Origin: JACMLD01 sp963705285
GTDB taxonomy: Bacteria; Bacteroidota; Bacteroidia; Chitinophagales; Chitinophagaceae
Reading direction: 5' to 3'
DNA: 64,000 nt
Assembly (NCBI GenBank): GCA_963705285.1
Contig: OY970066.1
Coordinates: forward strand, 2,790,001 to 2,854,000
The position numbers and the translations under genes were made by a program. The notes under the pieces were generated by a model, which worked only from the letters and a program-made list of their open reading frames with translations, searched no databases and had not been told where the DNA came from. This document shows, in pieces, positions 26,072 to 35,425 of the stretch (the first letter of the stretch is position 1; every line of letters starts with the position of its first letter).

Positions 26072-29000
26072 ATGAAATTTTCTGCAAAGCATTCTATGCC
26101 TGTTATTGCTTCCTCCGCAAAAAGCATATGGCAAAAAAGAAAGTTTTTCTTTTCTCTCTTTCTCCTCGCCTGTATAGGTTTACCTGTATTCTCGCAGCAG
26201 CAGGGTAATGCAAAGATTACGGTAACGGGTATGGTTACAGACAGTGCCGGCGCAGGTTTGGGCCAGGTAACCGTATCAGAAAAAGGCGCAAAAAATTCCG
26301 TTGCCTCTTCATCAGAAGGTAATTTCTCCATTGCAGTAAAATCAGAAAATGCGGTACTGGTTTTTTCTTCTGTTGGCTTTTTAAACAAAGAAATGAAAGT
26401 AGGCAGCAATACCAACTTAACCATTTCACTTGAAAGGGATACGCGCGACCTTAATGAAGTAGTAGTAGTAGGTTATGGTGCCAGAAGAAAAGAATCGCTC
26501 ACCGGAGCTATCTCCACAGTTACAGCAAAAGACCTCGACAGGGTGCATGGAGGTTCTACCGTAAGTACAGGACTTGCCGGAAAAATACCGGGTCTTACTT
26601 TTCGCATGCCCGATGGACGCCCTGGTGCTTCTGCCAACATCCAGATCCGCAATATGGGTACGCCTTTGTATGTAATAGATGGTATTCAGCAGGATGCCGG
26701 ACAATTTAATAACCTTGCTCCCAATGATATTGAAAGCATTACTATTCTGAAAGATGCATCCGCCGCTATTTACGGCGTACGTGCAGCCAATGGCGTAGTA
26801 GTGGTAACCACCAAACGCGGTACTACCGGAAGAAACAATATCAACGTCGATGCCTACGCAGGCTGGCAAACATGGACAAGGTTTCCTAAAGTGCTCACCA
26901 ATTCATATGATTACATGCGTTACCTGGCCGAAGCGCAAATCAACAGCAACGGCAGCACCAGCATTACACAGGCAGAACTTGACAAATACAAACAAGGCGC
27001 CAGTGCCGGCGATGCCTATAGAAGTTTTGATTGGCGTGATTATGTATTGAATGGCCCCGCCCCGCAGAATTCTGTCAACGTAAACATTAATGGAGGTTCT
27101 GATAAAGTAAATTATTACGTTTCTGCCACCAATCTTTATCAGAATTCAATGCTGGGTAAAGAATACCGTTTCAACAGATCCAATATTCAATCCAATGTAA
27201 CTGCTAAATTATCAAACCGCCTGCGCTTCGGTGTAAACATCAACGGCCGTGTAGAAACCAGGCAAAATCCCGGGGTACCAGGGGGCGATGACTATTTTCT
27301 TGCACGACTTGCGGTACTGCGCAACACACCATTGGAAAGACCATATGCTAATGACAACCCGGAATACCTTAATGACCTTGGTCCGCATCTCGAATCAAAC
27401 TATGCTTTCCTCAGCGAAAAATTATCCGGTAAGTTTCGCGAAGACTGGCGCGTTTTGCAGGCCAACTTCAATGCTGAATACACCGTGCCAGGTATAACCG
27501 GTTTAACATTGCGAGGTGTGTATTCTTATTATGTTGCAGATAAACTGGAAAACAACCAGGAGTATACTTACAAAGCCTATACTTACCGCCCCGCTACCCA
27601 AACGTATGATGCAACGGGCGGCAGTACCAATCCGTGGCGCGATCGTGAACAGGTGAAACAGATCAACATCACCGTACAGGCGCAGATAAATTATAACAAC
27701 ACCTTCGGGCTGCATAACATTGGTGCAACCGTGGTTGCTGAAAGAATAACATTGGAAAACCGCAGAAATTGGATACATGCTTCACCCATTTCAAACAACC
27801 TGCCGCTGATTTATTTTCCTACCATGGATCAATACCAGGATAGCCAGGATAAACAGGCACGTATTGGATACATCGGTCGTATCAACTACAGCTTCGCCAA
27901 TCGTTATTTCCTGGAACTTTCTGCCCGCCGCGATGCCAGCTATCTTTTTGCGCCTGATAAACGCGTAGGGTATTTCCCCGGTATTTCAGCCGGATGGAGA
28001 ATCACCGAAGAGCAATGGGTAAAACAACTGCTGGGTGATAACACATTCCTGACAGATTTAAAACTTCGCGCCTCTTACGGCCAGTTGGGTGATGACCGTG
28101 CCCTCAACGGTACAGACCCCATAGTAACACCCTATGCTTACCTGGAAGGGTACAACTATAACATGGGTACGGCTATCATTGATGGAAATGCGGTTACTGT
28201 TTCGCGTGATAAGGGTGTACCCACTACCAGAATTTCATGGTCTACGAGCAAGATTACCGATATAGGCATGGACTTTAGTTTACTGAACGGCAAACTAACG
28301 GGTACCATTGACTGGTTTTACCGCAAACGCAGCGGCCTGGTAGGCAATAAAAACGATGTGCTGGTACCGGTGGAACTGGGTTATGAACTCCCGCAGGAAA
28401 ACATTAACAGTGATGCGCAGTACGGCGAAGAAATGTCGCTGGTGTACAACGGCAAAGCAGGCAAATTAAATTACACCATTGGCGGTAACATATCGTATGC
28501 AAGGTCCAAATCATTAAACTCTTACAACCCGCTTTTCTTTAACTCGCTCGACCAGTACCGTAACTCAAGCGAGAACAGGTACCGTAATCTCGACTGGGGA
28601 TATACCGTAATAGGACAGTTTACTTCTATGGAAGAGATCAATAATTACAAGGTGAATATTGATGGAAAAGGAAATACCACGTTGTTACCGGGCGATTTAA
28701 TTTATAAAGATTATAATGGTGATGGTAAAATAGATGGTAACGACGACAGGCCGATCAGTTTTGGCTACGGTACACAACCCAATATCAATTTTGGATTTAC
28801 ACTGGGAGCTGTTTACAGGAACATTGATTTTCATGCAGACTTTTCCGGTGCTGCAGGATATACCTGGTACCAGAACTGGGAAACACGGTGGGCTTACCAG
28901 AACAACGGTAACCTCAATGCCATATTTACAGACCGATGGCACAGGGCAGACCCACTGGATCCAAACAGTGCATGGGTAGCGGGTAAGTACCCACCCAACA

Positions 29001-29287
29001 GGTACAACGTGGGCACCAACCACAGTGATTACGACCACAACTCCACTTTTTGGCTTCATAGCGCCAAATACCTGAGGGCCAGAACGCTTGAGCTGGGTTA
29101 TACATTACCGCCTTCGCTCATCAGTCGTGTTAAAATACAAAAGGCAAGGTTCTACTTCAACGTATACAACCTGTTCTCCATTGATAACCTCAAACAATAC
29201 CAGGTAGACCCGGAAGTTTCTGATGACAACGGTCTCCAGTTTCCGCAGAATAAAGTGGTTAACATAGGTGTTAATATTTCATTCTAA
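26072..29287 (+). CDS. susC: SusC/RagA-type TonB-dependent outer-membrane transporter
   Basis: The protein has 1071 residues, normal for SusC. A long N-terminal signal ends near PVFSQQQG. A CarboxypepD_reg-like domain follows (ITVTGMVTDSAGAGLGQVTV), then the family signature next to the TonB box (DLNEVVVVGYGARRKESLTG). The plug domain (PLYVIDGIQQDA, ILKDASAAIYGVRAANGVV) and a beta-barrel ending VVNIGVNISF complete the protein. With SusD it imports oligosaccharides across the outer membrane. SusD follows after 38 bp. Confidence 0.97.
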   Translation: MKFSAKHSMPVIASSAKSIWQKRKFFFSLFLLACIGLPVFSQQQGNAKITVTGMVTDSAGAGLGQVTVSEKGAKNSVASSSEGNFSIAVKSENAVLVFSSVGFLNKEMKVGSNTNLTISLERDTRDLNEVVVVGYGARRKESLTGAISTVTAKDLDRVHGGSTVSTGLAGKIPGLTFRMPDGRPGASANIQIRNMGTPLYVIDGIQQDAGQFNNLAPNDIESITILKDASAAIYGVRAANGVVVVTTKRGTTGRNNINVDAYAGWQTWTRFPKVLTNSYDYMRYLAEAQINSNGSTSITQAELDKYKQGASAGDAYRSFDWRDYVLNGPAPQNSVNVNINGGSDKVNYYVSATNLYQNSMLGKEYRFNRSNIQSNVTAKLSNRLRFGVNINGRVETRQNPGVPGGDDYFLARLAVLRNTPLERPYANDNPEYLNDLGPHLESNYAFLSEKLSGKFREDWRVLQANFNAEYTVPGITGLTLRGVYSYYVADKLENNQEYTYKAYTYRPATQTYDATGGSTNPWRDREQVKQINITVQAQINYNNTFGLHNIGATVVAERITLENRRNWIHASPISNNLPLIYFPTMDQYQDSQDKQARIGYIGRINYSFANRYFLELSARRDASYLFAPDKRVGYFPGISAGWRITEEQWVKQLLGDNTFLTDLKLRASYGQLGDDRALNGTDPIVTPYAYLEGYNYNMGTAIIDGNAVTVSRDKGVPTTRISWSTSKITDIGMDFSLLNGKLTGTIDWFYRKRSGLVGNKNDVLVPVELGYELPQENINSDAQYGEEMSLVYNGKAGKLNYTIGGNISYARSKSLNSYNPLFFNSLDQYRNSSENRYRNLDWGYTVIGQFTSMEEINNYKVNIDGKGNTTLLPGDLIYKDYNGDGKIDGNDDRPISFGYGTQPNINFGFTLGAVYRNIDFHADFSGAAGYTWYQNWETRWAYQNNGNLNAIFTDRWHRADPLDPNSAWVAGKYPPNRYNVGTNHSDYDHNSTFWLHSAKYLRARTLELGYTLPPSLISRVKIQKARFYFNVYNLFSIDNLKQYQVDPEVSDDNGLQFPQNKVVNIGVNISF

Positions 29288-29325
29288 CCATTAATTCCTT
29301 GTTACAAACAAAACAACATCAACAA

Positions 29326-31296
29326 ATGAAAAAGATATTCTCAATAACGTTGTTTGCACTGCTGCTGGTGGCAGGTGGTTGCAAAAAAGACAGCTCGTTT
29401 CTTGATATCCCCCCCGTACAGGTAATACCCAATGAAGTGGCCTTTTCAGATCCGGCACTTGTGTTATCTATATTAGGTGATTTATACAACCGGCAGGTAG
29501 ATTTTTCTGCATTGGATAATACGCCCGACTATAACAACAATGATGTTGCCGGATGGAGAACTTTTGCAGATTTCAGCGAAAGCTTTCCTTCAGAAAACGG
29601 AAGTTCATTTATTGTGCAGCGTACAGGTTGGGACTACCGGGAATGGGGTATCTGGAACTATGGTTACATACGCGATCTGAACTTATTTATACAACGCGAT
29701 AGTGCAGCCACGCAATTGTCTGCCGCAGATAAATCAAGGTTTTTAGCAGAAGGCCGGTTTTTAAGGGCCAACTACTATTTTGAAATGGTAAAAAGAATGG
29801 GTGGTGTTCCGTTGATCACCAGCCCCTTGTTGTACGATTATAAAGGCGATGCTACTTACCTGCAAGTACCCAGGGCCAAAGAATCGGATATTTATGATTT
29901 TGTGATCAGCGAAGCAGAAGCCATCAAAAATCAATTGCCTTCAGATGTAAATACAAAATCACGCGCTACTAAAGCAGCTGCCCTGGCAATGGAAGCAAGG
30001 GCCGCTTTATATGCTGCCTCCATTGCAAAATATGGCGCCAATACGCCACAGGTTTCATTGCCCGGTAACGAGGTGGGGATTCCTGCCTCCATGGCTGCCG
30101 CTTATTACACTAAGGCGCTGAACGCTGCCAAAGAAATTATCAGCAGTGCAGATGGTGGTACCGGTAATGCAGGTGGGTATGCTTTGTATAAAGTGTTGCC
30201 GGATCTGTCGGATAATTTCGCCGCCGTTTTTCTTGACAAAAGCAGCGTAAACCAGGAAGCCATTTTTGTGGAAGATTTTAAAGCCGGTGCCGGTAAAACA
30301 CACGGTTATACCACCAACGACCAGCCTTTTTCATTGTCTGATGAAGGTGGAGACGCAGGCAGGCTTAACCCATCGCTGAACCTGGTGGAAGCTTTTGAAA
30401 AACTGGATAACACCTATGCGCCTATACCAACAGTTGACGGTGCTGGCAACCCTATTTATTATACACACCCCCAGGATATTTTTGCCGGAAGAGATGCACG
30501 GTTAGCCGGTACCGTTATGACACCATTTGACGATGCCAGCTCATACCGTTTTAAAGGGGGAATCATTGATATATGGGCCGGTTACCTGAAGGGCGACGGC
30601 ACCATTGTTACCAGTGATGAAGCGGGCCACCTTATCAAATTTCCGGATCCGGTTAATTCACCTGCTATAAAAGTAGTAGGCAAAGACGGACCTGTTAACG
30701 GCCTTGAATTGAGAACACAAACCGGTTTTTATATCCGCAAATGGATTGACCCCACTGTTGGGTCGGGCAGAAGGGGCCGCGGAAGCGATGTGCCGTTTAT
30801 CCGCTTTCGGTATTCTGAAGTATTGCTGAATGCAGCAGAGGCCGCCTTTGAGTTGGGCCAAACAACTGCAGCAGTTGGTTTTATTAATAAGGTGCGCGCC
30901 AGGGCGGGTTTAATTATTCCGTTGACTTCAGCGCAACTCACTTTCGATAAGATTGTGCACGAACGCCGTGTTGAGCTGGCCTTTGAAGGACATATTCTAT
31001 TTGATATGAAACGCTGGAGGCTGGCACATGTGGTATGGGATGGTGCACCCACCACACTGGCAGATCTGAAAGCCAATATTGGTAGTGCCACCAAAAGAAG
31101 CACGCAGCCTTGGGGCTTATGGCCTTACCGTTATTACAATCCGGGTAATCCCAATGACAGCAAGTGGGTATTCAGGGAAGTGTTGCCGGCAAATGTTACC
31201 GGTTCAAACCGGTTTCAATTTGGTAATTATTACTCGCTCATAGGCGATAATATACGCGCCGCCAATCCCAAGATTGTTAAACAGCCAAACCAATAA
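29326..31296 (+). CDS. susD: SusD/RagB-type surface glycan-binding lipoprotein
   Basis: I choose the ATG at 29326 (MKKIFSITLFALLLVAGGCKKD), which has a lipobox with Cys and a plus-charged tail; a TTG nine codons upstream lacks this logic. The product has 656 residues, longer than the usual 500-600. The TPR-rich fold shows the standard landmarks: ADKSRFLAEGRFLRANYYFE, EARAALYAA, IRFRYSEVLLNAAEAAFELG and ELAFEGHILFDMKRW. It caps the SusC barrel and binds the glycan outside the cell. Confidence 0.96.
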   Translation: MKKIFSITLFALLLVAGGCKKDSSFLDIPPVQVIPNEVAFSDPALVLSILGDLYNRQVDFSALDNTPDYNNNDVAGWRTFADFSESFPSENGSSFIVQRTGWDYREWGIWNYGYIRDLNLFIQRDSAATQLSAADKSRFLAEGRFLRANYYFEMVKRMGGVPLITSPLLYDYKGDATYLQVPRAKESDIYDFVISEAEAIKNQLPSDVNTKSRATKAAALAMEARAALYAASIAKYGANTPQVSLPGNEVGIPASMAAAYYTKALNAAKEIISSADGGTGNAGGYALYKVLPDLSDNFAAVFLDKSSVNQEAIFVEDFKAGAGKTHGYTTNDQPFSLSDEGGDAGRLNPSLNLVEAFEKLDNTYAPIPTVDGAGNPIYYTHPQDIFAGRDARLAGTVMTPFDDASSYRFKGGIIDIWAGYLKGDGTIVTSDEAGHLIKFPDPVNSPAIKVVGKDGPVNGLELRTQTGFYIRKWIDPTVGSGRRGRGSDVPFIRFRYSEVLLNAAEAAFELGQTTAAVGFINKVRARAGLIIPLTSAQLTFDKIVHERRVELAFEGHILFDMKRWRLAHVVWDGAPTTLADLKANIGSATKRSTQPWGLWPYRYYNPGNPNDSKWVFREVLPANVTGSNRFQFGNYYSLIGDNIRAANPKIVKQPNQ

Positions 31297-31320
31297 GCTT
31301 ATTCTTTTAAACAGCACATC

Positions 31321-32022
31321 ATGAAAAAAAGATTTCAGTATATAGCACTATTTGCACTCTGCGTGGCTGGTGCATCCTGCAAAAAAGATAATTATAAAGA
31401 ACCCACTTCCACATTGAGTGGAAGGTTATTATACAAAGGCGAGTCTATTGGGCTTGAAAATTATCAGGTACCTTACCAACTGTACCAGTTTGGCTTTGGA
31501 AAAGTGGGTGCCATAGATGGTACGTTCAACCAGGAAGGCGCTTATTCATCGCTGTTATTTGACGGCGATTATAAATTGATCATTCCCAATGGCCAGGGCC
31601 CCTTCAGGTGGAAGCAACTGGCGTCTGGTGCGCCAGATTCTACTGCCATTACAGTAAATGGTACCCAAACGCTCGACCTGGAGGTTACACCCTATTATAT
31701 GATCCGGAACGCACAGCTTACCGGAGCGGGTGGAAAAGTAACTGCCGTGTTTAAAGCAGAGAAAATTATTACCGACCCCGCACTGGCAAAAAATATAGAA
31801 CGCGTAAACCTGTTCATTAATAAAACACAGTTTGTCTCTGGCGCCAACAATATTGCCAACGTTGGTATAGACGGCGGTTCCATAGCAGACCCCAATAATA
31901 TTTCACTCAATGTAACCGTGCCTGGTATAGCACCACAGACTTATGTGTTTGCCCGCATAGGTATAAAAATTGCCGGTGTGGAAGATTTGATTTTTTCACC
32001 CGTGCAAAAAGTAAACTTCTAA
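31321..32022 (+). CDS. DUF3823 lipoprotein of the SusCD locus
   Basis: The protein has 233 residues. The N-terminus ends in a lipobox (VAGASCKKD), so it is an exported lipoprotein. The mature part fits DUF3823: a first beta-sandwich (TLSGRLLYKGESIG, GTFNQEGAYSSLLFDGDY) and a second one with ITVNGTQTLDLEVTPYYMI. Such proteins occur right after SusC/SusD pairs and probably help bind glycan at the surface. It starts 24 bp after susD, in the same operon, and a likely terminator follows it. Confidence 0.9.
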   Translation: MKKRFQYIALFALCVAGASCKKDNYKEPTSTLSGRLLYKGESIGLENYQVPYQLYQFGFGKVGAIDGTFNQEGAYSSLLFDGDYKLIIPNGQGPFRWKQLASGAPDSTAITVNGTQTLDLEVTPYYMIRNAQLTGAGGKVTAVFKAEKIITDPALAKNIERVNLFINKTQFVSGANNIANVGIDGGSIADPNNISLNVTVPGIAPQTYVFARIGIKIAGVEDLIFSPVQKVNF

Positions 32023-32106
32023 CAATGCGACGATCAATATTGCCGGAAAAACCAGGTCCAATATCGGGACAGTTTTCAGTTATATAGCAGTTTGGTTCAC
32101 TAAGAG

Positions 32107-32138
32107 AAAAGGGCGGCATCTTGTCCGCCTTTTTTTTC
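32107..32138 (+). terminator. Rho-independent terminator after the SusCD-DUF3823 operon
   Basis: The stem AAAAGGGCGG pairs with CCGCCTTTTT (ten pairs, one of them G-T) around an 8-nt loop CATCTTGT, and runs into eight T residues. It lies 85 bp after the DUF3823 stop and about 95 bp before the GH2 gene, so GH2 should have its own promoter. Confidence 0.8.
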
Positions 32139-32231
32139 GACAAAAATTTAATTCCTGGGTTGCCTTGAAATTTTGGGCAGGTTATGAAAAGGGTATAACT
32201 TTTACGGATTTTAGTCAATAAAATTTATTTG

Positions 32232-34082
32232 ATGAAACATTCTTGCCTGTTCTTCTTTTTTGTACTGGTACTGTTGCGCATTTCCGCGCAGGAAAAATGG
32301 TCGATGGCAAAGCACACCATTGCTACGCCATGGGCAGAAAAAATAGATGCCGTCAACCCACTGCCGGAGTATCCACGCCCGCAACTCGTACGCGGCAACT
32401 GGAAAAACCTCAATGGCCTCTGGCAATATGCTATTCTGCCCAAACAGCAGGAAACCATACCTAATGATTTCAGCGGAAATTTATTGGTGCCTTTTGCCGT
32501 TGAATCTGCCCTGTCTGGCGTAGGTAAAACGGTTGGCAAAGACAGTGTGCTCTGGTACCAGCGCAGCATGACGCTCCCGTCAACGTTTAAAAATAATATT
32601 GTGCTGCTGCATTTTGGGGCAGTGGATTGGTTGTGCGATGTGTATGTAAATGGAAAGAAAGCAGGCACCCACCAGGGGGGGTATGATCCGTTTTCTTTTG
32701 ATGTGACTGCATTGCTGAATAAAAAAGGTGATCAACAAATTGCTGTACGCGTGTGGGATCCTTCTGATGACGGGCCACAACCCCGTGGCAAACAAGTAAA
32801 CAAACCCAATGGTATCTGGTATACACCGGTAACGGGTATCTGGCAAACCGTTTGGGTGGAAGCTGTACCGCAAACTTATATTGCTGCAACTAAACAAACA
32901 CCCGATATTGATAAAAAGCAGGTGAACATCTCTGCCGACGTACACAACCTGTTGCCGGGCGATCAATTGATTGTTTCTGCCTGGAAGGGAAGTGAAAAAC
33001 TGGCTGAAGAAAAACCAAGCGGTAATACAGTAGCGCTAACAATACCTGACCCGCAGCTATGGTCGCCGGCGCATCCTTTCCTATATGATTTAAAGATCTC
33101 CATAGTTCGCAAAGGCAAAACGGTTGATGCAGTAACCAGTTATTTTGCTATGCGCAAAATATCCATGGCTGCCGATAACAACGGTATGCAGCGTATGATG
33201 CTCAACAATGAGTTTGTTTTTCAGTATGGTCCCCTCGACCAGGGCTGGTGGCCAGATGGATTGTACACCGCGCCAACCGACGAAGCCCTCAAATTTGATA
33301 TAGAGAAAACAAAAGAAATGGGGTTTAACATGATTCGCAAACACGTAAAGGTGGAACCTGCCCGTTGGTACCGGTATTGCGATGAACTGGGGATACTTGT
33401 TTGGCAGGACATGCCCAGTGGTGATTTGGGTAACCGCTGGGAATCTCGCCCCGGTATTTTTGGCCGGGCCACCGATAAAGCACGCACACCAGAATCTGAA
33501 GCGATATACAAAACAGAATGGGGCGAAATCATGCAGGACTTGTACAACTTTCCCTGCATTGTAGTATGGGTGCCGTTCAATGAGGCCTGGGGGCAGTTTA
33601 AAACCAGGGAAATTGTAACGCATACGATGGAAAAAGATCCATCCCGGCTGGTGAACACAGCCAGCGGCGGCAATTTTGAAGACGTAGGCCCTATCATTGA
33701 TCTGCACAACTACCCCGAACCATTAATGCCCGACCCGGTATTGTTTGGTGCCAAACGCATACTCGTACTGGGCGAGTTTGGCGGTTTGGGATTACCGTTA
33801 GAAGGTCACACCTGGCAGGATACCAAAAACTGGGGTTACCAAACATTCAAAACCAGGGAAGACCTGCAAAAAAGATATGCTGAGCTGATGGATCGTATAC
33901 CTGCACTGATAGAGAAGGGCTTGTCGGCCGCCGTGTATACGCAAACCACTGATGTAGAAGTGGAGACCAATGGACTGATGACATACGACCGCAAGGAAAC
34001 CAAGATACCTGCAGCCACATTGAAATCGCTGCACGCAAAGTTGTATGATAATTCAAAAGTAAAAATTCAAAATTCAAAATAA
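32232..34082 (+). CDS. Glycoside hydrolase family 2 enzyme
   Basis: The ATG at 32232 directly follows an in-frame TTG; it gives 616 residues with a signal ending RISAQ. Domain order is sugar-binding (GLWQYAILP, WYQRSM, DVYVNGKKAGTHQGGYDPFSFDVT), immunoglobulin-like, then TIM barrel. Acid/base is Glu451 in VPFNEAWGQF and the nucleophile is Glu515 in VLGEFGGLG. The five-domain beta-galactosidase tail is absent, so this is a short GH2 of the glucuronidase or arabinosidase-like kind; the substrate is open. The last codons (KVKIQNSK) are encoded by heptamer repeats that start before the stop, so the C-terminus is probably not original. Confidence 0.9.
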   Translation: MKHSCLFFFFVLVLLRISAQEKWSMAKHTIATPWAEKIDAVNPLPEYPRPQLVRGNWKNLNGLWQYAILPKQQETIPNDFSGNLLVPFAVESALSGVGKTVGKDSVLWYQRSMTLPSTFKNNIVLLHFGAVDWLCDVYVNGKKAGTHQGGYDPFSFDVTALLNKKGDQQIAVRVWDPSDDGPQPRGKQVNKPNGIWYTPVTGIWQTVWVEAVPQTYIAATKQTPDIDKKQVNISADVHNLLPGDQLIVSAWKGSEKLAEEKPSGNTVALTIPDPQLWSPAHPFLYDLKISIVRKGKTVDAVTSYFAMRKISMAADNNGMQRMMLNNEFVFQYGPLDQGWWPDGLYTAPTDEALKFDIEKTKEMGFNMIRKHVKVEPARWYRYCDELGILVWQDMPSGDLGNRWESRPGIFGRATDKARTPESEAIYKTEWGEIMQDLYNFPCIVVWVPFNEAWGQFKTREIVTHTMEKDPSRLVNTASGGNFEDVGPIIDLHNYPEPLMPDPVLFGAKRILVLGEFGGLGLPLEGHTWQDTKNWGYQTFKTREDLQKRYAELMDRIPALIEKGLSAAVYTQTTDVEVETNGLMTYDRKETKIPAATLKSLHAKLYDNSKVKIQNSK

Positions 34083-34115
34083 CCCTAAAATGGGCCGCAG
34101 ATTAGAAATTCAAAA
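34066..34115. repeat. Heptamer (TTCAAAA) array and GGCCGCAGATT remnant left of IS copy 1
   Basis: TTCAAAA-type units overlap the GH2 stop and recur at 34109-34115, with GGCCGCAGATTAGAA between. The last 8 bp, ATTCAAAA at 34108-34115, form the left target duplication of the insertion sequence. The same sequence set occurs on the other side at 35104-35408. Confidence 0.8.
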
Positions 34116-35103
34116 TAGAATTAGGCATATTAAGCTCTTCGTAAAGGTAATGCTTTGTTGTAACTAAATATTGTAGTATTTTCATGCTAAATATATTAGG
34201 TATGTTTCAAGGTATTAACGCAATAGAATTTGCGCGTTGTTTTCCTGATAACGAATCTTGTTTGCGTTATTTGGATGACCATAAATGGAAATTCGGCTAC
34301 CAATGCAAGCACTGTGGGTGCGAGAAATATATAAAAGGTAAAACAGGATTTCATCGCAGATGCCAGCAGTGCGGATATGATGAAAGTGTGACGGCAAACA
34401 CGCTTTTTCATGACATCCGTTTACCGTTATTAAAAGCGTTTCACATGCTGTTTCGCCTTACCACCAAAAAGAAAGGGATGTCTACAGTAGAACTGGCGGG
34501 TGAGGTGGGCGTTCAGCAGAAAACTGCCTGGCTGTTTAAGCGCAAAGTGCAGTTAGCAATGAGTGAAGCCGCTGCGTTACAAAACAATGTTGATGTTGAC
34601 GAGTTCATTCTCGGGGCCAGAAATAAGGGGCAGCACGGCCGAAAAATTGATAAAAAAAAAGCCGCGTTAATAGCCCTTGAACTGCTGGGTAATGGAAAAG
34701 TCGGCAATATATTTATGAACCCGATAGAAAATTGCAAAGCTGACACTTTACGATATGCCCTGAAAAAAGGGGTGTCGGCATCAGCTAAAATAAGAACCGA
34801 TGACTATCAGCCTTACAAAACTTTAAGCACGGAAATGGACATCACGCAAATAAGGTCATTAAAAGGAAGAAATTTCAAAGAACTGCATATTCAAATCATG
34901 CTTTTCAAAAGCTGGATGCGAGGAATACACCACAAATGTTCTAATGACCACTTTTTTGCATACTGCAATGAATACAGTTATCGGTTCAACAATAGAAACG
35001 GTCGCAAGAAAATATTTGAGGTATTGATCAAAAGAATGCTACACATAAATCCGCATCCTTATCCAATACTAAAAACATTAAGCGCTTATTCTACCTAATT
35101 CTA
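34116..35103 (+). mobile_element. IS1595-family insertion sequence, copy 1 (988 bp)
   Basis: The terminal inverted repeats start TAGAATTAGG at both ends. Left reads TAGAATTAGGCATATTAAGC; the right end, reverse-complemented, reads TAGAATTAGGTAGAATAAGC. The element carries one transposase gene. It is flanked by the 8-bp direct repeat ATTCAAAA (34108-34115 and 35104-35111), the duplication length known for IS1595 elements. It sits inside a heptamer repeat tract. Confidence 0.9.
34184..35098 (+). CDS. IS1595-family transposase (copy 1)
   Basis: The protein has 304 residues. An N-terminal zinc ribbon (YQCKHCGCEKY, FHRRCQQCGYDES) is followed by a helical DNA-binding region (STVELAGEVGVQQKTAWLFK) and the DDE-type core. 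The first Asp is in NVDVDEFILG, the second in KIRTDDYQPYKT, and HHKCSNDHFFAYCNEYSYRFN is the C-terminal active-site part typical of IS1595. The gene fills the element and is intact. An ORF with the same translation is present at 47243-48157, so both copies could be active. Confidence 0.95.
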   Translation: MLNILGMFQGINAIEFARCFPDNESCLRYLDDHKWKFGYQCKHCGCEKYIKGKTGFHRRCQQCGYDESVTANTLFHDIRLPLLKAFHMLFRLTTKKKGMSTVELAGEVGVQQKTAWLFKRKVQLAMSEAAALQNNVDVDEFILGARNKGQHGRKIDKKKAALIALELLGNGKVGNIFMNPIENCKADTLRYALKKGVSASAKIRTDDYQPYKTLSTEMDITQIRSLKGRNFKELHIQIMLFKSWMRGIHHKCSNDHFFAYCNEYSYRFNNRNGRKKIFEVLIKRMLHINPHPYPILKTLSAYST

Positions 35104-35408
35104 ATTCAAAATTCAAAATGTAAAATTCAAAATAGTCCTATGTTGGCCGCAGATTAGAAATTCAAAATTCAAAATAGTCCTTAGCTGGAGCCTCTTGTAC
35201 TCTGTGAAAAACCTTTTTTACCTCTGTGGTAAGTTGCCGCAGATTCGCAGATGAAAGAAACTTAAAATTCAAAATTCAAAATTTATAATTTAAAATAGTC
35301 CTTAGCTGGTGCCTTCTTGTACTCTGTGAAAAACCTTTTTTACCTCTGTGGTAATTTGTCGCAGCTTAAGATAATTTAAAATTCAAAATTTAAAATTTAA
35401 AATAATCC
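35104..35408. repeat. Dispersed repeat cluster: two ~122-bp units plus heptamer arrays
   Basis: This 322-bp gap before GH127 holds no gene. It consists of heptamer tracts (TTCAAAA/TTTAAAA) and two copies of a unit starting TCTTGTACTCTGTGAAAAAC (35193 and 35315, period 122). The unit also contains TACCTCTGTGGTAA and CGCAGATTCGCAGATGAAAG. Three more units lie at 47149, 48257 and 48370, all in the same orientation. Confidence 0.85.
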
Positions 35409-35425
35409 TGGTGAGTGGTACAACG

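Noticed and set aside
35104..35408. CRISPR array
   Set aside because: The repeat period is either 7 bp or about 120 bp, there are no spacers of uniform size, and no cas genes are in the window.
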